DNA from: Nonomuraea spiralis
GTDB taxonomy: Bacteria > Actinomycetota > Actinomycetes > Streptosporangiales > Streptosporangiaceae
Direction: 5' to 3'
DNA length: 64,000 nucleotides
NCBI RefSeq assembly: GCF_014648435.1
Contig: NZ_BMRC01000016.1
Location: 124,001-188,000, forward strand
The position numbers and the translations under genes were made by a program. Positions 44,382 through 52,325 of the stretch are shown here, piece after piece; positions within the stretch are counted from its first letter, which is position 1, and each line of letters begins with the position of its first letter. The notes under the pieces were generated by a model. That model had not been told where the DNA came from, did no database searches, and saw only the letters and a program-made list of their open reading frames with translations.

Positions 44382-45356
44382 TCACACCGTCAGCCGCCAC
44401 TCGTTCCATTCGTCGAGCAGTTCGAAGCCCATGGCCTCGTTGATGGCCAGCATGTGGGCGTTGGACGTGGCGTTCCAGGTGATGACCTGCTCCAGGTGGG
44501 GCTCGCGCTCGCGCAGCCACAGCAGGTTGGAGAGCTTGAGCAGCAGGCCGAGGCGATGGCCGCGGTGCTCGCGCAGGACGGTCGTGTCGGCCTGGTGGCC
44601 CCAGGTGTCGGAGCGGTCGGCTTCGAGGTAGACGCGCGTGTAGCCGGCCGGCGCGCCGTCGGAGTCGCGCCTGGCGATCATCGTGTAGCAGGTCTGGCCG
44701 CTGAGCGTGACGTGCTCCTCGCGGGTGCGCAGACGGTCGAGGCTGAAGGTCATGTCCTCGAGATCGGGGTCGCGCGGGGCGTCGTTCATGCCGCCCATCA
44801 GCGTGGCGAGGTCGGCCAGCAGCTCCGGCCCGGCCGGGCCGAAGAAGCCTTCGACGCTGTAGCCAGGGACGTCGGGCAACATGGCCCGCAGCGCGGGCCA
44901 GTCGGCCGTACGCAGGTCGAGCGTGCGGCGGGCCTCCTCCTGCGCGACCGTGAACCCGTGGGCGCGGGCGAAGCGGGCGCCGACGCCCGTGGCCGGGGTC
45001 TCGGTGAGCAGAAGGGTGCGGCCGTGGGTGCGCATCCGGCCCACGACGTGCTCCAGCAGCGCGCCGCCGAGGCCGCGGCCGCGCAGCTCAGGGCGGACCA
45101 CGAGCGGGAAGACCCAGCCCATGTGCTCGTTGTCGTGCTGGGACAGGGCCAGGCTGTAGCCGCCGGTCACCTTGCCGCCGTCGGTCATGACCCACATCTC
45201 GGCACGGTTGCCGGGGCCGCCCTCGCGGGCGATGACGGAGAAGCGGGCCTGCGACAACATGGGGCCGAGCTCGTGCGCGTGGCCCGCCAGGTAGGCGTCG
45301 TACAGGCCCGTCAGCAGCTCGCCCGGCCGGTCGGGATCAATTGGCTGGATGCGCAT
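44382..45356 (-). CDS. GNAT acetyltransferase with two tandem domains
   Basis: The protein of about 324 aa has two GNAT domains. The first (about residues 1-150) has the clear acetyl-CoA loop LVVRPELRGRGLGGALLEHV. The second (about 165-324) has TTVLREHRGHRLGLLLKLSNL and NEAMGFELLDEWNEW. Duplicated GNAT proteins of this length resemble mycothiol synthase MshD and relatives, but I cannot say it is MshD. I chose the ATG at 45356. The frame continues to a GTG at 45380. It lies downstream of the DUF2630 gene on the same strand. Confidence 0.88.
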   Translation of the reverse strand: MRIQPIDPDRPGELLTGLYDAYLAGHAHELGPMLSQARFSVIAREGGPGNRAEMWVMTDGGKVTGGYSLALSQHDNEHMGWVFPLVVRPELRGRGLGGALLEHVVGRMRTHGRTLLLTETPATGVGARFARAHGFTVAQEEARRTLDLRTADWPALRAMLPDVPGYSVEGFFGPAGPELLADLATLMGGMNDAPRDPDLEDMTFSLDRLRTREEHVTLSGQTCYTMIARRDSDGAPAGYTRVYLEADRSDTWGHQADTTVLREHRGHRLGLLLKLSNLLWLREREPHLEQVITWNATSNAHMLAINEAMGFELLDEWNEWRLTV

Positions 45357-45425
45357 CCGTTCAGCCAAGCGCATCGGCACCGGCCGGGGCCAGCGAATTT
45401 ACCGCCGCCAGACCTGCGTCCCGGC

Positions 45426-45671
45426 CTACTGGCGGTAGTTCTCCACCTCGCCGGCCGGGCGGACGGCCGCGCTGTCGGGGTCCTCGCCCACGCCGCGCCT
45501 GGCCCGGCGCTGCCGGAGCAGGTCCCAGCACTGGTCGAGGGCCACCTCCAGCTCCTTGACACGCGCGTGCTCCTCGTCGGAGGTGACCTCGCCCGCCGAC
45601 AGCCTGCCGCGCAGCTCGTGCTCTTCGGTGACCAGAGCGCTGATCCTGGTGAGAATCTCGTCGTCCCGCAT
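45426..45671 (-). CDS. DUF2630 family protein (81 aa)
   Basis: The sequence MRDDEILTRISALVTEEHELR ... EHARVKELEVALDQCWDLLRQRRARR matches the small helical DUF2630 proteins of actinobacteria. It is two long helices with no membrane segment. I chose the ATG at 45671, 7 nt after TAGAGT, over the upstream in-frame start at 45704. Function is unknown. It is divergent from the DDAH-like gene, with 38 bp between starts. Confidence 0.88.
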   Translation of the reverse strand: MRDDEILTRISALVTEEHELRGRLSAGEVTSDEEHARVKELEVALDQCWDLLRQRRARRGVGEDPDSAAVRPAGEVENYRQ

Positions 45672-45678
45672 GCCCAAG

Positions 45679-45684
45679 ACTCTA
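45679..45684 (-). promoter_or_regulatory. -10 box TAGAGT, leaderless start
   Basis: TAGAGT is 7 nt before the ATG at 45671 on the minus strand. Confidence 0.55.
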
Positions 45685-45709
45685 ACGACTGCGTGATAGA
45701 ACACGCCCT

Positions 45710-46456
45710 ATGTCTGGTATTGCGCTGGTAAGGAAGCCCGGCCCCCGGATCGCCGAGGGCATCGTCACGCACATCGAGCGCGAACCCGTGGATTACGAAC
45801 GCGCAGTTCACCAGCATGACGCCTACGTCGCGGCGCTGGCCGCCGCGGGCTGGCGGCCCGTCCACGTCGAGCCCGCCGACCACCTTCCCGACGCGCCCTT
45901 CGTGGAGGACGCCGTGGTGGTGTCGGGGCGGCTGGCCGTGCTCACCCGGCCGGGCGCGCCGGAGCGGCGCCCCGAGGTGGAGTCCGTGGAGCAGTCCGTA
46001 CGGGACCTCGGGCTGAAGGCGGTCAGGATCGCCCGCCCCGGCACGCTGGACGGCGGCGACGTGCTCCAGGTCGGCCAGACCGTGTACGTCGGCAGGTCGG
46101 GCCGCACCAACGACGAGGGCGTCGCCCAGCTCGCCGCCCTGCTGCCGGAACGCCGGATCGTGCCCGTGGACCTGCGCGGCGTGCTGCACCTGAAGTCGGC
46201 GGTGACCGCCCTGCCCGACGGGACGCTCATCGGCGATCCCGCTCGCGTGGACCTGCCGGACCTGCTGGAGCCGCCGGAGGAGCCGGGCGCGCACGTGGTG
46301 CCGCTGGGCGGCGACCGCGTCCTGCTGGCCGCCTCCGCGCCGCGGACCGCGGCCCTGCTGGAGCGGCGCGGACTCGTCGTGACGACGGTCGACATCTCGG
46401 AGTTCGAGCGGCTGGAGGGCTGCGTCACCTGCCTCAGCGTCCTCGTCCCGGCCTAG
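45710..46456 (+). CDS. dimethylargininase (DDAH)-like amidinohydrolase
   Basis: The 248-aa protein belongs to the guanidino-group-modifying superfamily. It has FVEDAVVV (Glu66-Asp67), GTLDGGDVLQVG, the catalytic His160 in VLHLKSAVT, and the nucleophile Cys in EGCVTCLSVL (Cys241 most likely). DDAH enzymes hydrolyse Nomega-methylated arginines to citrulline and a methylamine. Bacterial members may act on other guanidines. A second, different member of the superfamily begins off the right edge (63586-64000). There is no Shine-Dalgarno sequence; TAGAAC 7 nt upstream may be an imperfect -10 box. Confidence 0.9.
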   Translation: MSGIALVRKPGPRIAEGIVTHIEREPVDYERAVHQHDAYVAALAAAGWRPVHVEPADHLPDAPFVEDAVVVSGRLAVLTRPGAPERRPEVESVEQSVRDLGLKAVRIARPGTLDGGDVLQVGQTVYVGRSGRTNDEGVAQLAALLPERRIVPVDLRGVLHLKSAVTALPDGTLIGDPARVDLPDLLEPPEEPGAHVVPLGGDRVLLAASAPRTAALLERRGLVVTTVDISEFERLEGCVTCLSVLVPA

Positions 46457-46462
46457 CGCGGC

Positions 46463-46500
46463 ATTCCATCCGCTGGCCCGCCGGTGGCCCCGGATGGAAT
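46463..46500. terminator. inverted repeat after the DDAH-like gene
   Basis: Perfect 10-bp arms ATTCCATCCG/CGGATGGAAT surround an 18-nt GC-rich loop, 6 bp after the stop codon. There is no clear T run, so it may be a terminator or an operator for the leuA region. Confidence 0.5.
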
Positions 46501-46589
46501 TTCATGGCCCCCACCTGGTGTTTCCCCATCGGTGGACCGATCGGCTCTCATGATGTGAGATCAAGGGCGGCGTATCTCGAGACGTCTGG

Positions 46590-46595
46590 TAGCGT
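46590..46595 (+). promoter_or_regulatory. -10 box TAGCGT of the leuA leader
   Basis: TAGCGT is 7 nt before the leader peptide ATG at 46603, so the leader peptide itself is probably translated leaderless. Confidence 0.55.
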
Positions 46596-46602
46596 GCTTG
46601 GC

Positions 46603-46647
46603 ATGCTGCGCGGGCTGCTTCTTAGCTGCCGCGGCGAGGGCCTGTAA
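46603..46647 (+). CDS. leuL: leuA leader peptide (14 aa)
   Basis: The frame encodes MLRGLLLSCRGEGL, with five Leu in 14 residues including three in a row (codons 46615-46623). It ends 74 bp before leuA. Translation speed through the Leu codons would report the charged tRNA-Leu level to the hairpins that follow. Confidence 0.8.
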   Translation: MLRGLLLSCRGEGL

Positions 46648-46651
46648 GGCC

Positions 46652-46713
46652 GGCTCCCTCGTCGCGGAGCCAGTCGTGCGCGTCGGCCGCTTTCTGACTC
46701 GACCGACGAGGAG
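46652..46713 (+). promoter_or_regulatory. leuA attenuator with competing hairpins over the Shine-Dalgarno sequence
   Basis: GGCTCC (46652-46657) pairs with GGAGCC (46666-46671). Part of that stem and its loop (46657-46664, CCTCGTCG) is perfectly complementary to 46704-46711, which contains the leuA SD sequence GAGG. A third pairing, CGTCGG (46681-46686) with CCGACG (46703-46708), competes. No T run follows, so control is more likely at translation than at termination. Confidence 0.7.
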
Positions 46714-46721
46714 CAGCAGAC

Positions 46722-48428
46722 ATGAACGCCCAGCAGCCCAGCCCCATGCCGGCCCATCGTTATCAGCCGTTCGAAGCGATCCGGCTGACCGATCGCACGT
46801 GGCCCGACCAGGTCATCACCAAGGCGCCCCGCTGGTGCGCGGTCGACCTGCGTGACGGCAACCAGGCCCTGATCGACCCGATGGACTCCCACCGCAAGCT
46901 CCAGATGTTCGAGCTGCTGGTACGCATGGGCTACAAGGAGATCGAGGTGGGCTTCCCGGCCGCCTCGCAGACCGACTTCGACTTCATCCGGCAGATCATC
47001 GACGAGGGCCGCATCCCCGACGACGTCGCCGTCCAGGTGCTGACCCAGGCCAGGCCCGAGCTGATCGAGCGCACCTTCGAGGCGATCGAGGGCGCCAAGC
47101 AGGCCATCGTCCACCTGTACAACTCGACCTCCACCCTCCAGCGCTGCGTCGTGTTCGGCCTGGACAAGGAGGGCATCACCGCCATCGCCGTCGAGGGCGC
47201 CAAGCTGGTCAAGAAGCTGGCCGACGCGACCGACGTCGACGTGCGCTTCCAGTACTCTCCCGAGTCGTTCACCGGCACCGAGCTGGAGTACGCCGTCGAG
47301 GTGTGCGACGCCGTCAATGAGGTGTGGCAGCCCACGCCCGACCGCAAGGTCATCATCAACCTGCCCGCCACGGTCGAGATGGCCACACCCAACATCTACG
47401 CCGACCAGATCGAGTGGATGCACCGCAACCTGCGCCACCGCGACTCGATCGTGTTGTCGCTGCACCCGCACAACGACCGCGGCAGCGCCGTGGCCGCCGC
47501 CGAGCTGGGCTACATGGCCGGCGCCGACCGCATCGAGGGCTGCCTGTTCGGCAACGGCGAGCGCACCGGCAACGTCTGCCTGGTCACGCTGGGCATGAAC
47601 CTGTTCTCCCAGGGCGTCGACCCCGAGATCGACTTCAGTGACATCGACGAGATCCGCCGCGTCACCGAGTACTGCAACCAGCTCCCCGTCCACCCGCGCC
47701 ACCCGTGGGGCGGCGAGCTGGTCTACACCGCCTTCTCCGGCTCCCACCAGGACGCCATCAAGAAGGGCTTCGAGCACCTGGAGCGCGACGCCGCGGCGGC
47801 GGGCACCCCGGTGGCCGAGTTCACCTGGGCGGTGCCCTACCTGCCGATCGACCCGAAGGACATCGGCCGCAGCTACGAGGCGGTCATCCGGGTCAACAGC
47901 CAGTCCGGCAAGGGCGGGGTCGCCTACATCATGAAGGCCGACCACCAGCTCGACCTGCCGCGCCGGCTGCAGATCGAGTTCTCCAAGGTCGTGCAGGCCC
48001 GTACCGATTCCGACGGCGGCGAGATCAGCCCCGCCGCGATGTACGAGATCTTCCGCGACGAATACCTGCCCAACCCGGCCAACCGCTGGGGCCGCCTGAG
48101 CCTGATGGCCCACCGCCACGAGTCGACCGTCGACGACAAGGACCGCATCGGCGCCGACGTCCGCCTCGACGGCGAGATCCGGGAGATCGCGGGTGTGGGC
48201 AACGGCCCGATCTCGGCCTTCATCGACGCCATCGCCGGGGTCGGCATCAAGGTCCGGGTCCTCGACTACGTCGAGCACGCGATGAGCGCGGGCAGCGACG
48301 CCAAGGCCGCCTCCTACCTGGAGTGCGAGGTCGACGGGCAGGTGCTGTGGGGCGTGGGCGTCGACGCCAACACCACCACGGCCTCCCTCAAGGCCATCAT
48401 CTCGGCGGTCAACCGCGCCGCGCGCTGA
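46722..48428 (+). CDS. leuA: 2-isopropylmalate synthase
   Basis: The 568-aa enzyme condenses acetyl-CoA and 2-ketoisovalerate, the first step of leucine synthesis. The N-terminus has WCAVDLRDGNQALIDPM with the metal Asp. SLHPHNDRGSAVAAAELG contributes metal His ligands, and the end is the LeuA dimer/allosteric domain (about residues 440-568). It is the long actinobacterial class. ATG at 46722 has GAGGAG 8 nt upstream. Expression should fall when leucine is plentiful, both by feedback on the enzyme and by the leader. A strong terminator follows. Confidence 0.97.
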   Translation: MNAQQPSPMPAHRYQPFEAIRLTDRTWPDQVITKAPRWCAVDLRDGNQALIDPMDSHRKLQMFELLVRMGYKEIEVGFPAASQTDFDFIRQIIDEGRIPDDVAVQVLTQARPELIERTFEAIEGAKQAIVHLYNSTSTLQRCVVFGLDKEGITAIAVEGAKLVKKLADATDVDVRFQYSPESFTGTELEYAVEVCDAVNEVWQPTPDRKVIINLPATVEMATPNIYADQIEWMHRNLRHRDSIVLSLHPHNDRGSAVAAAELGYMAGADRIEGCLFGNGERTGNVCLVTLGMNLFSQGVDPEIDFSDIDEIRRVTEYCNQLPVHPRHPWGGELVYTAFSGSHQDAIKKGFEHLERDAAAAGTPVAEFTWAVPYLPIDPKDIGRSYEAVIRVNSQSGKGGVAYIMKADHQLDLPRRLQIEFSKVVQARTDSDGGEISPAAMYEIFRDEYLPNPANRWGRLSLMAHRHESTVDDKDRIGADVRLDGEIREIAGVGNGPISAFIDAIAGVGIKVRVLDYVEHAMSAGSDAKAASYLECEVDGQVLWGVGVDANTTTASLKAIISAVNRAAR

Positions 48429-48441
48429 CCCCGTCAGCCGG

Positions 48442-48477
48442 AAAGGGCAGGAGTGCCGCCGCACTCCTGCCCTTTTT
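48442..48477 (+). terminator. rho-independent terminator of leuA
   Basis: A perfect 15-bp stem (48442-48456 with 48461-48475) has a CGCC loop and a T-run ending at 48477. It separates leuA from the convergent tetR-type gene. Confidence 0.93.
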
Positions 48478-48498
48478 GTCGTGGTGGTGACGCGCTGG

Positions 48499-49194
48499 TC
48501 ACGGGGCGAGGCCCAGCGCCGCGGCGGCCAGGCGGAGCGCGTGGTCGAAGGCCGGTCGCCGGTTGTCGACGGTGTTGTTGAACTGGCCGAACACCTCGAA
48601 GTTGACCCAGCCGTACAACGTCGACCAGGACGCGATCGCCCGCCACACCACGTCGTCGGGCACACCCGGCATCAGGGCGCGGATACGTTCGGCGTCGTCG
48701 GCCACCTCCGGCGGCGCCTCGGGGCCGGCCGGCGCGTGGAGCTCGCCGGCGCCCCAGGCGTCGGAGACGATCGAGCCGAGCACGGTGACGTCGCGCAGGC
48801 GGGCCTGGACGGTGTCCTGCGGCGCCTGGTAACCGGGCACGGGGGAGCCGTAGATCAGGGCGTACTCGTGGGGGTGGGCGACCGCCCAGTCGCGTACGGC
48901 GTGGCCGGCCGCCATCCAGCGGGCCAGGTGGGCGGAGCGCGGGCAGGCGGCCTCGGCCTGCTCGACGGCCTCGCCCAGGGCGTTGTAGCCGTCGATGATC
49001 AAGGCGGTCAGCAGGTCGTCACGGCTCGGGAAGTAGCGGTAGATGGCCGAGGAGACCATGCCCATCTCCCGCGCGACGGCCCTCAGCGACAGGCCGCCGG
49101 CGCCGTCGGTGGCAAGCTGGCGGCGGGCGATGTCGGTGATCTCCCTGGTGAGCTCGGCTCTCACGCGCTCTCGCGCGGTACGGCTGGCTGTCAT
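48499..49194 (-). CDS. TetR family transcriptional regulator
   Basis: The 231-aa regulator has an N-terminal TetR helix-turn-helix (ITDIARRQLATDGAGGLSLRAVAREMGMVSSAIYRYFPS in two halves). The C-terminal domain has WMAAGHAVRDWAVAHPHEYALIYGSPVPGY, typical of the TetR_C_13/WHG group. TAGCCT lies 6 nt before the ATG, so the mRNA is probably leaderless. Two palindromes in the gap to the divergent operon are the likely operators. The effector is unknown. Confidence 0.94.
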   Translation of the reverse strand: MTASRTARERVRAELTREITDIARRQLATDGAGGLSLRAVAREMGMVSSAIYRYFPSRDDLLTALIIDGYNALGEAVEQAEAACPRSAHLARWMAAGHAVRDWAVAHPHEYALIYGSPVPGYQAPQDTVQARLRDVTVLGSIVSDAWGAGELHAPAGPEAPPEVADDAERIRALMPGVPDDVVWRAIASWSTLYGWVNFEVFGQFNNTVDNRRPAFDHALRLAAAALGLAP

Positions 49195-49200
49195 GCAAGC

Positions 49201-49206
49201 AGGCTA
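49201..49206 (-). promoter_or_regulatory. -10 box TAGCCT, leaderless start
   Basis: On the minus strand TAGCCT is 6 nt before the ATG at 49194. Confidence 0.55.
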
Positions 49207-49226
49207 TCAGAGCGGTGCCAGAAAAC

Positions 49227-49241
49227 GAGAGCACTGCTCTT
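49227..49241. promoter_or_regulatory. TetR operator copy 1
   Basis: GAGAGCACTGCTCTT is a palindrome with one mismatch at the ends. Its centre is 35 bp from that of copy 2. Confidence 0.7.
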
Positions 49242-49261
49242 GACGACTGCCGCTCTTATGA

Positions 49262-49276
49262 GAGAGCATTGCTCTC
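49262..49276. promoter_or_regulatory. TetR operator copy 2
   Basis: GAGAGCATTGCTCTC is a perfect 15-bp palindrome with 7-bp arms around one central base. It lies 36 bp upstream of the divergent operon's start codon. Confidence 0.75.
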
Positions 49277-49312
49277 GTAAGCGAACAGCGCACCACCACA
49301 GGGAGACCCCCA

Positions 49313-49666
49313 ATGCTCGCCCTCGCCAAGAACGCCAACGCCGTCCTGATGTTCTTCCTTGAGCTCGGCGTGCTGGCCTCGGTCGCGTACTGGGGGTTCA
49401 CGCTCAGCCCGAACTGGTGGATCAAGCTCCTCGCGGGGCTGGGTGGTCCGGCGCTGTTCATCGCCGCGTGGGCGCTGTTCGGCGCGGGCGGCGGCGCGAA
49501 CGCCACGATCCCGCTCACGGGCCTGGCCCGGGCCGCTCTGGAGATCCTCTGGTTCGGCGGCGGCGCGCTCGCGCTCTACGCCGCGGGCCGCGCCACCCCG
49601 GCGATCGTCTTCGCCGCCGTCTTCGTCGTCAACGCGGTGCTCCGCCTCATCTGGAAGCAGGTCTGA
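49313..49666 (+). CDS. YrdB family (DUF2568) membrane protein
   Basis: ATG at 49313 has AGGGAG upstream. The 117-aa protein has four membrane helices with the YrdB pattern LELGVLASVAYWGF and GGPALFIAAWALFGA. Function is unknown. It is the first gene of the operon divergent from the TetR regulator. The epimerase gene follows after 2 bp. Confidence 0.88.
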   Translation: MLALAKNANAVLMFFLELGVLASVAYWGFTLSPNWWIKLLAGLGGPALFIAAWALFGAGGGANATIPLTGLARAALEILWFGGGALALYAAGRATPAIVFAAVFVVNAVLRLIWKQV

Positions 49667-49668
49667 TC

Positions 49669-50580
49669 ATGGGAAAGCATGTCGTCGTGGGGTCCGGTCA
49701 GGTCGGCACGCACCTGGCCGGCAAGCTCGCCGCACAGGGGCACGAGGTCGTCGTCGTGACCCGCTCTGGCCGCGGACCCGAAGGGACGGTCAGGGTGGCC
49801 GCCGACGTGGCCGACAAGGCCCGGCTGAGCGAGCTGGCCAAGGGCGCCGACGTCCTCTACAACTGCGTCAACCCGGCCTACCACCGCTGGCTCACCGACT
49901 GGCCGCCGATCGCCGAGTCGTTCCTGGCCGCCGCCGAGTCGAGCGGGGCCGTGCTGACCATCCTCGGCAACCTCTACCCGTACGGACCCGTCACCGGGCC
50001 GATGACCGAGGACCTGCCGCTCGCCTCCACCACCCCCAAGGCCCGGGTACGCGCCAAGATCTGGCACGACGCGCTGGCCGCCCACCGGGCCGGGCGCATC
50101 AGGACGACAGAGGTGCGCGGCTCGGACTTCTTCGGCCCCGGCGCCACCGACCAGTCCCACCTCGGCACTCGCTTCATCCCGGCGCTCAGGGCGGGCAAGA
50201 CCATCCAGCTCGTCTTCCCGGCCGACATGCCGCACAGCTGGACCTACCTGCCGGACGTGGCCGACGCCCTGATCACGGCCGGCGCCGACGAGCGGGCCTG
50301 GGGCCGCCCCTGGCACGTGCCCACCGACGAGCCGATGACCTTCCGGGAGATCGGTGCGCGCATGGCCGGCCTGCTGGGCCTGCCCACGCCGAAGATGACG
50401 ACCCTGCCGTGGCCGCTGTTGCGGGCGACCGGGCTGTTCTCGCCCATGATCGGCGAACTGCGGCACGTCCGGTACCAGTTCACCGCGCCGTACGTGCTCG
50501 ACTCCTCGGCGTTTCAGCAGGTCTTCGGCGTCGCGCCTACGCCGATGGAGACCGCGCTGAGGACTACGCTCGACGGATGA
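49669..50580 (+). CDS. NAD-dependent epimerase/dehydratase family protein
   Basis: The 303-aa protein starts MGKHVVVGSGQVGTHLAGKL, with the Rossmann motif GSGQVG. It contains GNLYPYGPVTGPMTEDLP, where Tyr would be the SDR catalytic residue, and VRGSDFFGPGA. The lack of a YxxxK in standard spacing (ARVRAKIWHD instead) suggests an atypical extended SDR. ATG 49669 is 2 bp after the YrdB stop. Its own stop overlaps the next start (ATGA). The substrate is unknown. Confidence 0.87.
   Translation: MGKHVVVGSGQVGTHLAGKLAAQGHEVVVVTRSGRGPEGTVRVAADVADKARLSELAKGADVLYNCVNPAYHRWLTDWPPIAESFLAAAESSGAVLTILGNLYPYGPVTGPMTEDLPLASTTPKARVRAKIWHDALAAHRAGRIRTTEVRGSDFFGPGATDQSHLGTRFIPALRAGKTIQLVFPADMPHSWTYLPDVADALITAGADERAWGRPWHVPTDEPMTFREIGARMAGLLGLPTPKMTTLPWPLLRATGLFSPMIGELRHVRYQFTAPYVLDSSAFQQVFGVAPTPMETALRTTLDG
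50565..50570 (+). promoter_or_regulatory. -10 box TACGCT, leaderless start
   Basis: TACGCT lies within the end of the epimerase gene, 6 nt before the ATG at 50577. It could give independent expression of the oxidoreductase, or be chance inside coding sequence. Confidence 0.35.
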
Positions 50581-51461
50581 AGATAGCCATGATCGGCCTG
50601 GGCGACATCGCGGAGAAGGCGTACCTGCCCGTGCTCGCCGCCCAGTCCCTCGACCTCCACCTGTGCACCCGCAACACCGCGCGGCTCGACCGGCTCGGTG
50701 ACGCCTACCGCATCGCCGACCGGTCCACCAGCGTGGACGAGGTGATCAAGGCAGGGGTCGACGCCGCGTTCGTGCACGCCGCGACCGAGGCCCACCCGGA
50801 GATCGTCGAGCCGCTGCTCAGCGCCGGGATCCACGTCTACGTCGACAAGCCGATCGCCTACAGCCTGGCCGAGTCCGAGCGGCTGGCGCGGCTGGCGGAG
50901 TCCGAGGGCAGGTCGCTGATGGTCGGGTTCAACCGCCGTCACGCCCCCGGATACATCGGGCTCACCGCCCTTCCCCGTCACCTCGTGCTGATGGAGAAGA
51001 ACCGCGACAACTACCCCGACGCGCCCCGGCGGGCCATCTTCGAGGACTTCATCCACGTCGTGGACACCCTCAGGTTCCTCGCCCCCGGCCCGGTCAACGA
51101 GACCAGGATCCGCACCCGCGTCCGTCGCGACCTGCTCGAACACATCGTGCTCGAACTGTCGGGCGACGGCTTCACCGCGATCGGCGTGATGAACCGGGTC
51201 AGCGGCGCCGGCGAGGAGACCTGCGAGGTCATGGGCGACGGCATCAAGCGGCGCGTGGTCAACCTCGGCGACGTCCTCGACTACGAGGGCGGCGAGACGC
51301 TCACCAGACGGCCTGACTGGGTGCCGGTCGCCCGGCAGCGCGGCATCGAGCAGGCCTGCCAGGAGTTCCTGCTCGCGGTGCGCGAGGGCCGGGTGATCAG
51401 CGCGGACGACGCCCTGATCACCCACGCCATCTGCGAGGACGCCGTCAACCAGGCTTCCTGA
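50577..51461 (+). CDS. Gfo/Idh/MocA family oxidoreductase
   Basis: The 294-aa protein begins MKIAMIGLGDIAEKAYLPVLA (NAD(P)-binding GLGDIA). It has the family's VYVDKPIAYSLAESERL segment, with the EKP-type Lys as DKP, and a C-terminal alpha/beta domain. Family members oxidise or reduce sugars or related alcohols. It is third in the TetR-controlled operon. The 3' end overlaps the convergent protease gene by 17 bp. Confidence 0.9.
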   Translation: MKIAMIGLGDIAEKAYLPVLAAQSLDLHLCTRNTARLDRLGDAYRIADRSTSVDEVIKAGVDAAFVHAATEAHPEIVEPLLSAGIHVYVDKPIAYSLAESERLARLAESEGRSLMVGFNRRHAPGYIGLTALPRHLVLMEKNRDNYPDAPRRAIFEDFIHVVDTLRFLAPGPVNETRIRTRVRRDLLEHIVLELSGDGFTAIGVMNRVSGAGEETCEVMGDGIKRRVVNLGDVLDYEGGETLTRRPDWVPVARQRGIEQACQEFLLAVREGRVISADDALITHAICEDAVNQAS

Positions 51462-52269
51462 CCCGCATCGACTCGTCGGCCCTGGCGAACATGCGGTCGA
51501 ACGTGTCCCCGCCCAGCCGGGCCAGCACCGTGTACCCCTCGGTGTCGCTCAGCGGGCTGGAGGAGGAGACCACCCCCGCCACCGAGCCGCCGTACAGGGC
51601 CGGGCCGCCGCTCCCTCCGGCGGCGGCGTGGCAGTTGCGGGTGACCATCACGCCGGGGCCCACCGTGGAGCCCTCCACCGCGTCGCCCAGGCACCGGTAC
51701 ATCTGCGTGCCCGGGTAACGTCTGCCCGCCGGGTAGCCGAGCAGTTCGAGCCCGCGCAGCTCGGCGCCCCGCCCGGTGCGCAGCGGCGGCAGGCCGGGGC
51801 CGACCACCGACTCCAGCGGCCGTTTGCCCTTGACGACCCCGACCAGGCCGACGTCGTACGGGAGCACGCCGGGCGAGTCGGGACTGGCCCGCCAGCGGGC
51901 AGGCACCCACGTACGGACCGCGGACCAGACGCCGTGCCGCGGGTTCCCCCGGTCGAAGCCGGGCATGAAGGTCACCCGCTGGAGCTGCCGGCCCTCGTGG
52001 TAGAGACAGTGGGCGGCCGTCAGCACCAGGCTGCGGCTGCGCGAGCCGATCACCGCGCCCCCGCACCAGATGTCCGTCCGCGTGACGGGATCGTGGCCGA
52101 GCAGCACGCCCGTCACCCGCCGCGCCCCCGTGTAGGGGCGCGGCACCGGCGCGTAGCCCAGGCGGTCGCCGTCCGGGGTCAGCACGCGGGGGACGGGGAC
52201 GTCGCGCAGCGAGACGTCGCTGACGCCAGCCGGATCGAGCAGGACCAGAGACAGAACCAACCTGAGCAC
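51445..52269 (-). CDS. trypsin-like serine protease
   Basis: The 274-aa protein has the chymotrypsin-fold triad: His87 in LTAAHC, Asp139 in YDVGLV and Ser220 in GGSGGPAL. Disulfide candidates are WCGG and AHC. The N-terminus is a short hydrophobic stretch (VLRLVLSLVLL) with only one Arg, so the secretion signal is unusually short for a secreted enzyme. The GTG start is 6 nt after TACAGT. The substrate is unknown. Confidence 0.88.
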   Translation of the reverse strand: MLRLVLSLVLLDPAGVSDVSLRDVPVPRVLTPDGDRLGYAPVPRPYTGARRVTGVLLGHDPVTRTDIWCGGAVIGSRSRSLVLTAAHCLYHEGRQLQRVTFMPGFDRGNPRHGVWSAVRTWVPARWRASPDSPGVLPYDVGLVGVVKGKRPLESVVGPGLPPLRTGRGAELRGLELLGYPAGRRYPGTQMYRCLGDAVEGSTVGPGVMVTRNCHAAAGGSGGPALYGGSVAGVVSSSSPLSDTEGYTVLARLGGDTFDRMFARADESMRVRKPG

Positions 52270-52275
52270 TTTCCC

Positions 52276-52281
52276 ACTGTA
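52276..52281 (-). promoter_or_regulatory. -10 box TACAGT, leaderless start
   Basis: On the minus strand TACAGT is 6 nt before the GTG at 52269. It fixes the short N-terminus of the protease. Confidence 0.55.
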
Positions 52282-52325
52282 CGGGGAAGATGATCAATGC
52301 CCTGACCTGCGACACCAACGTTTAC

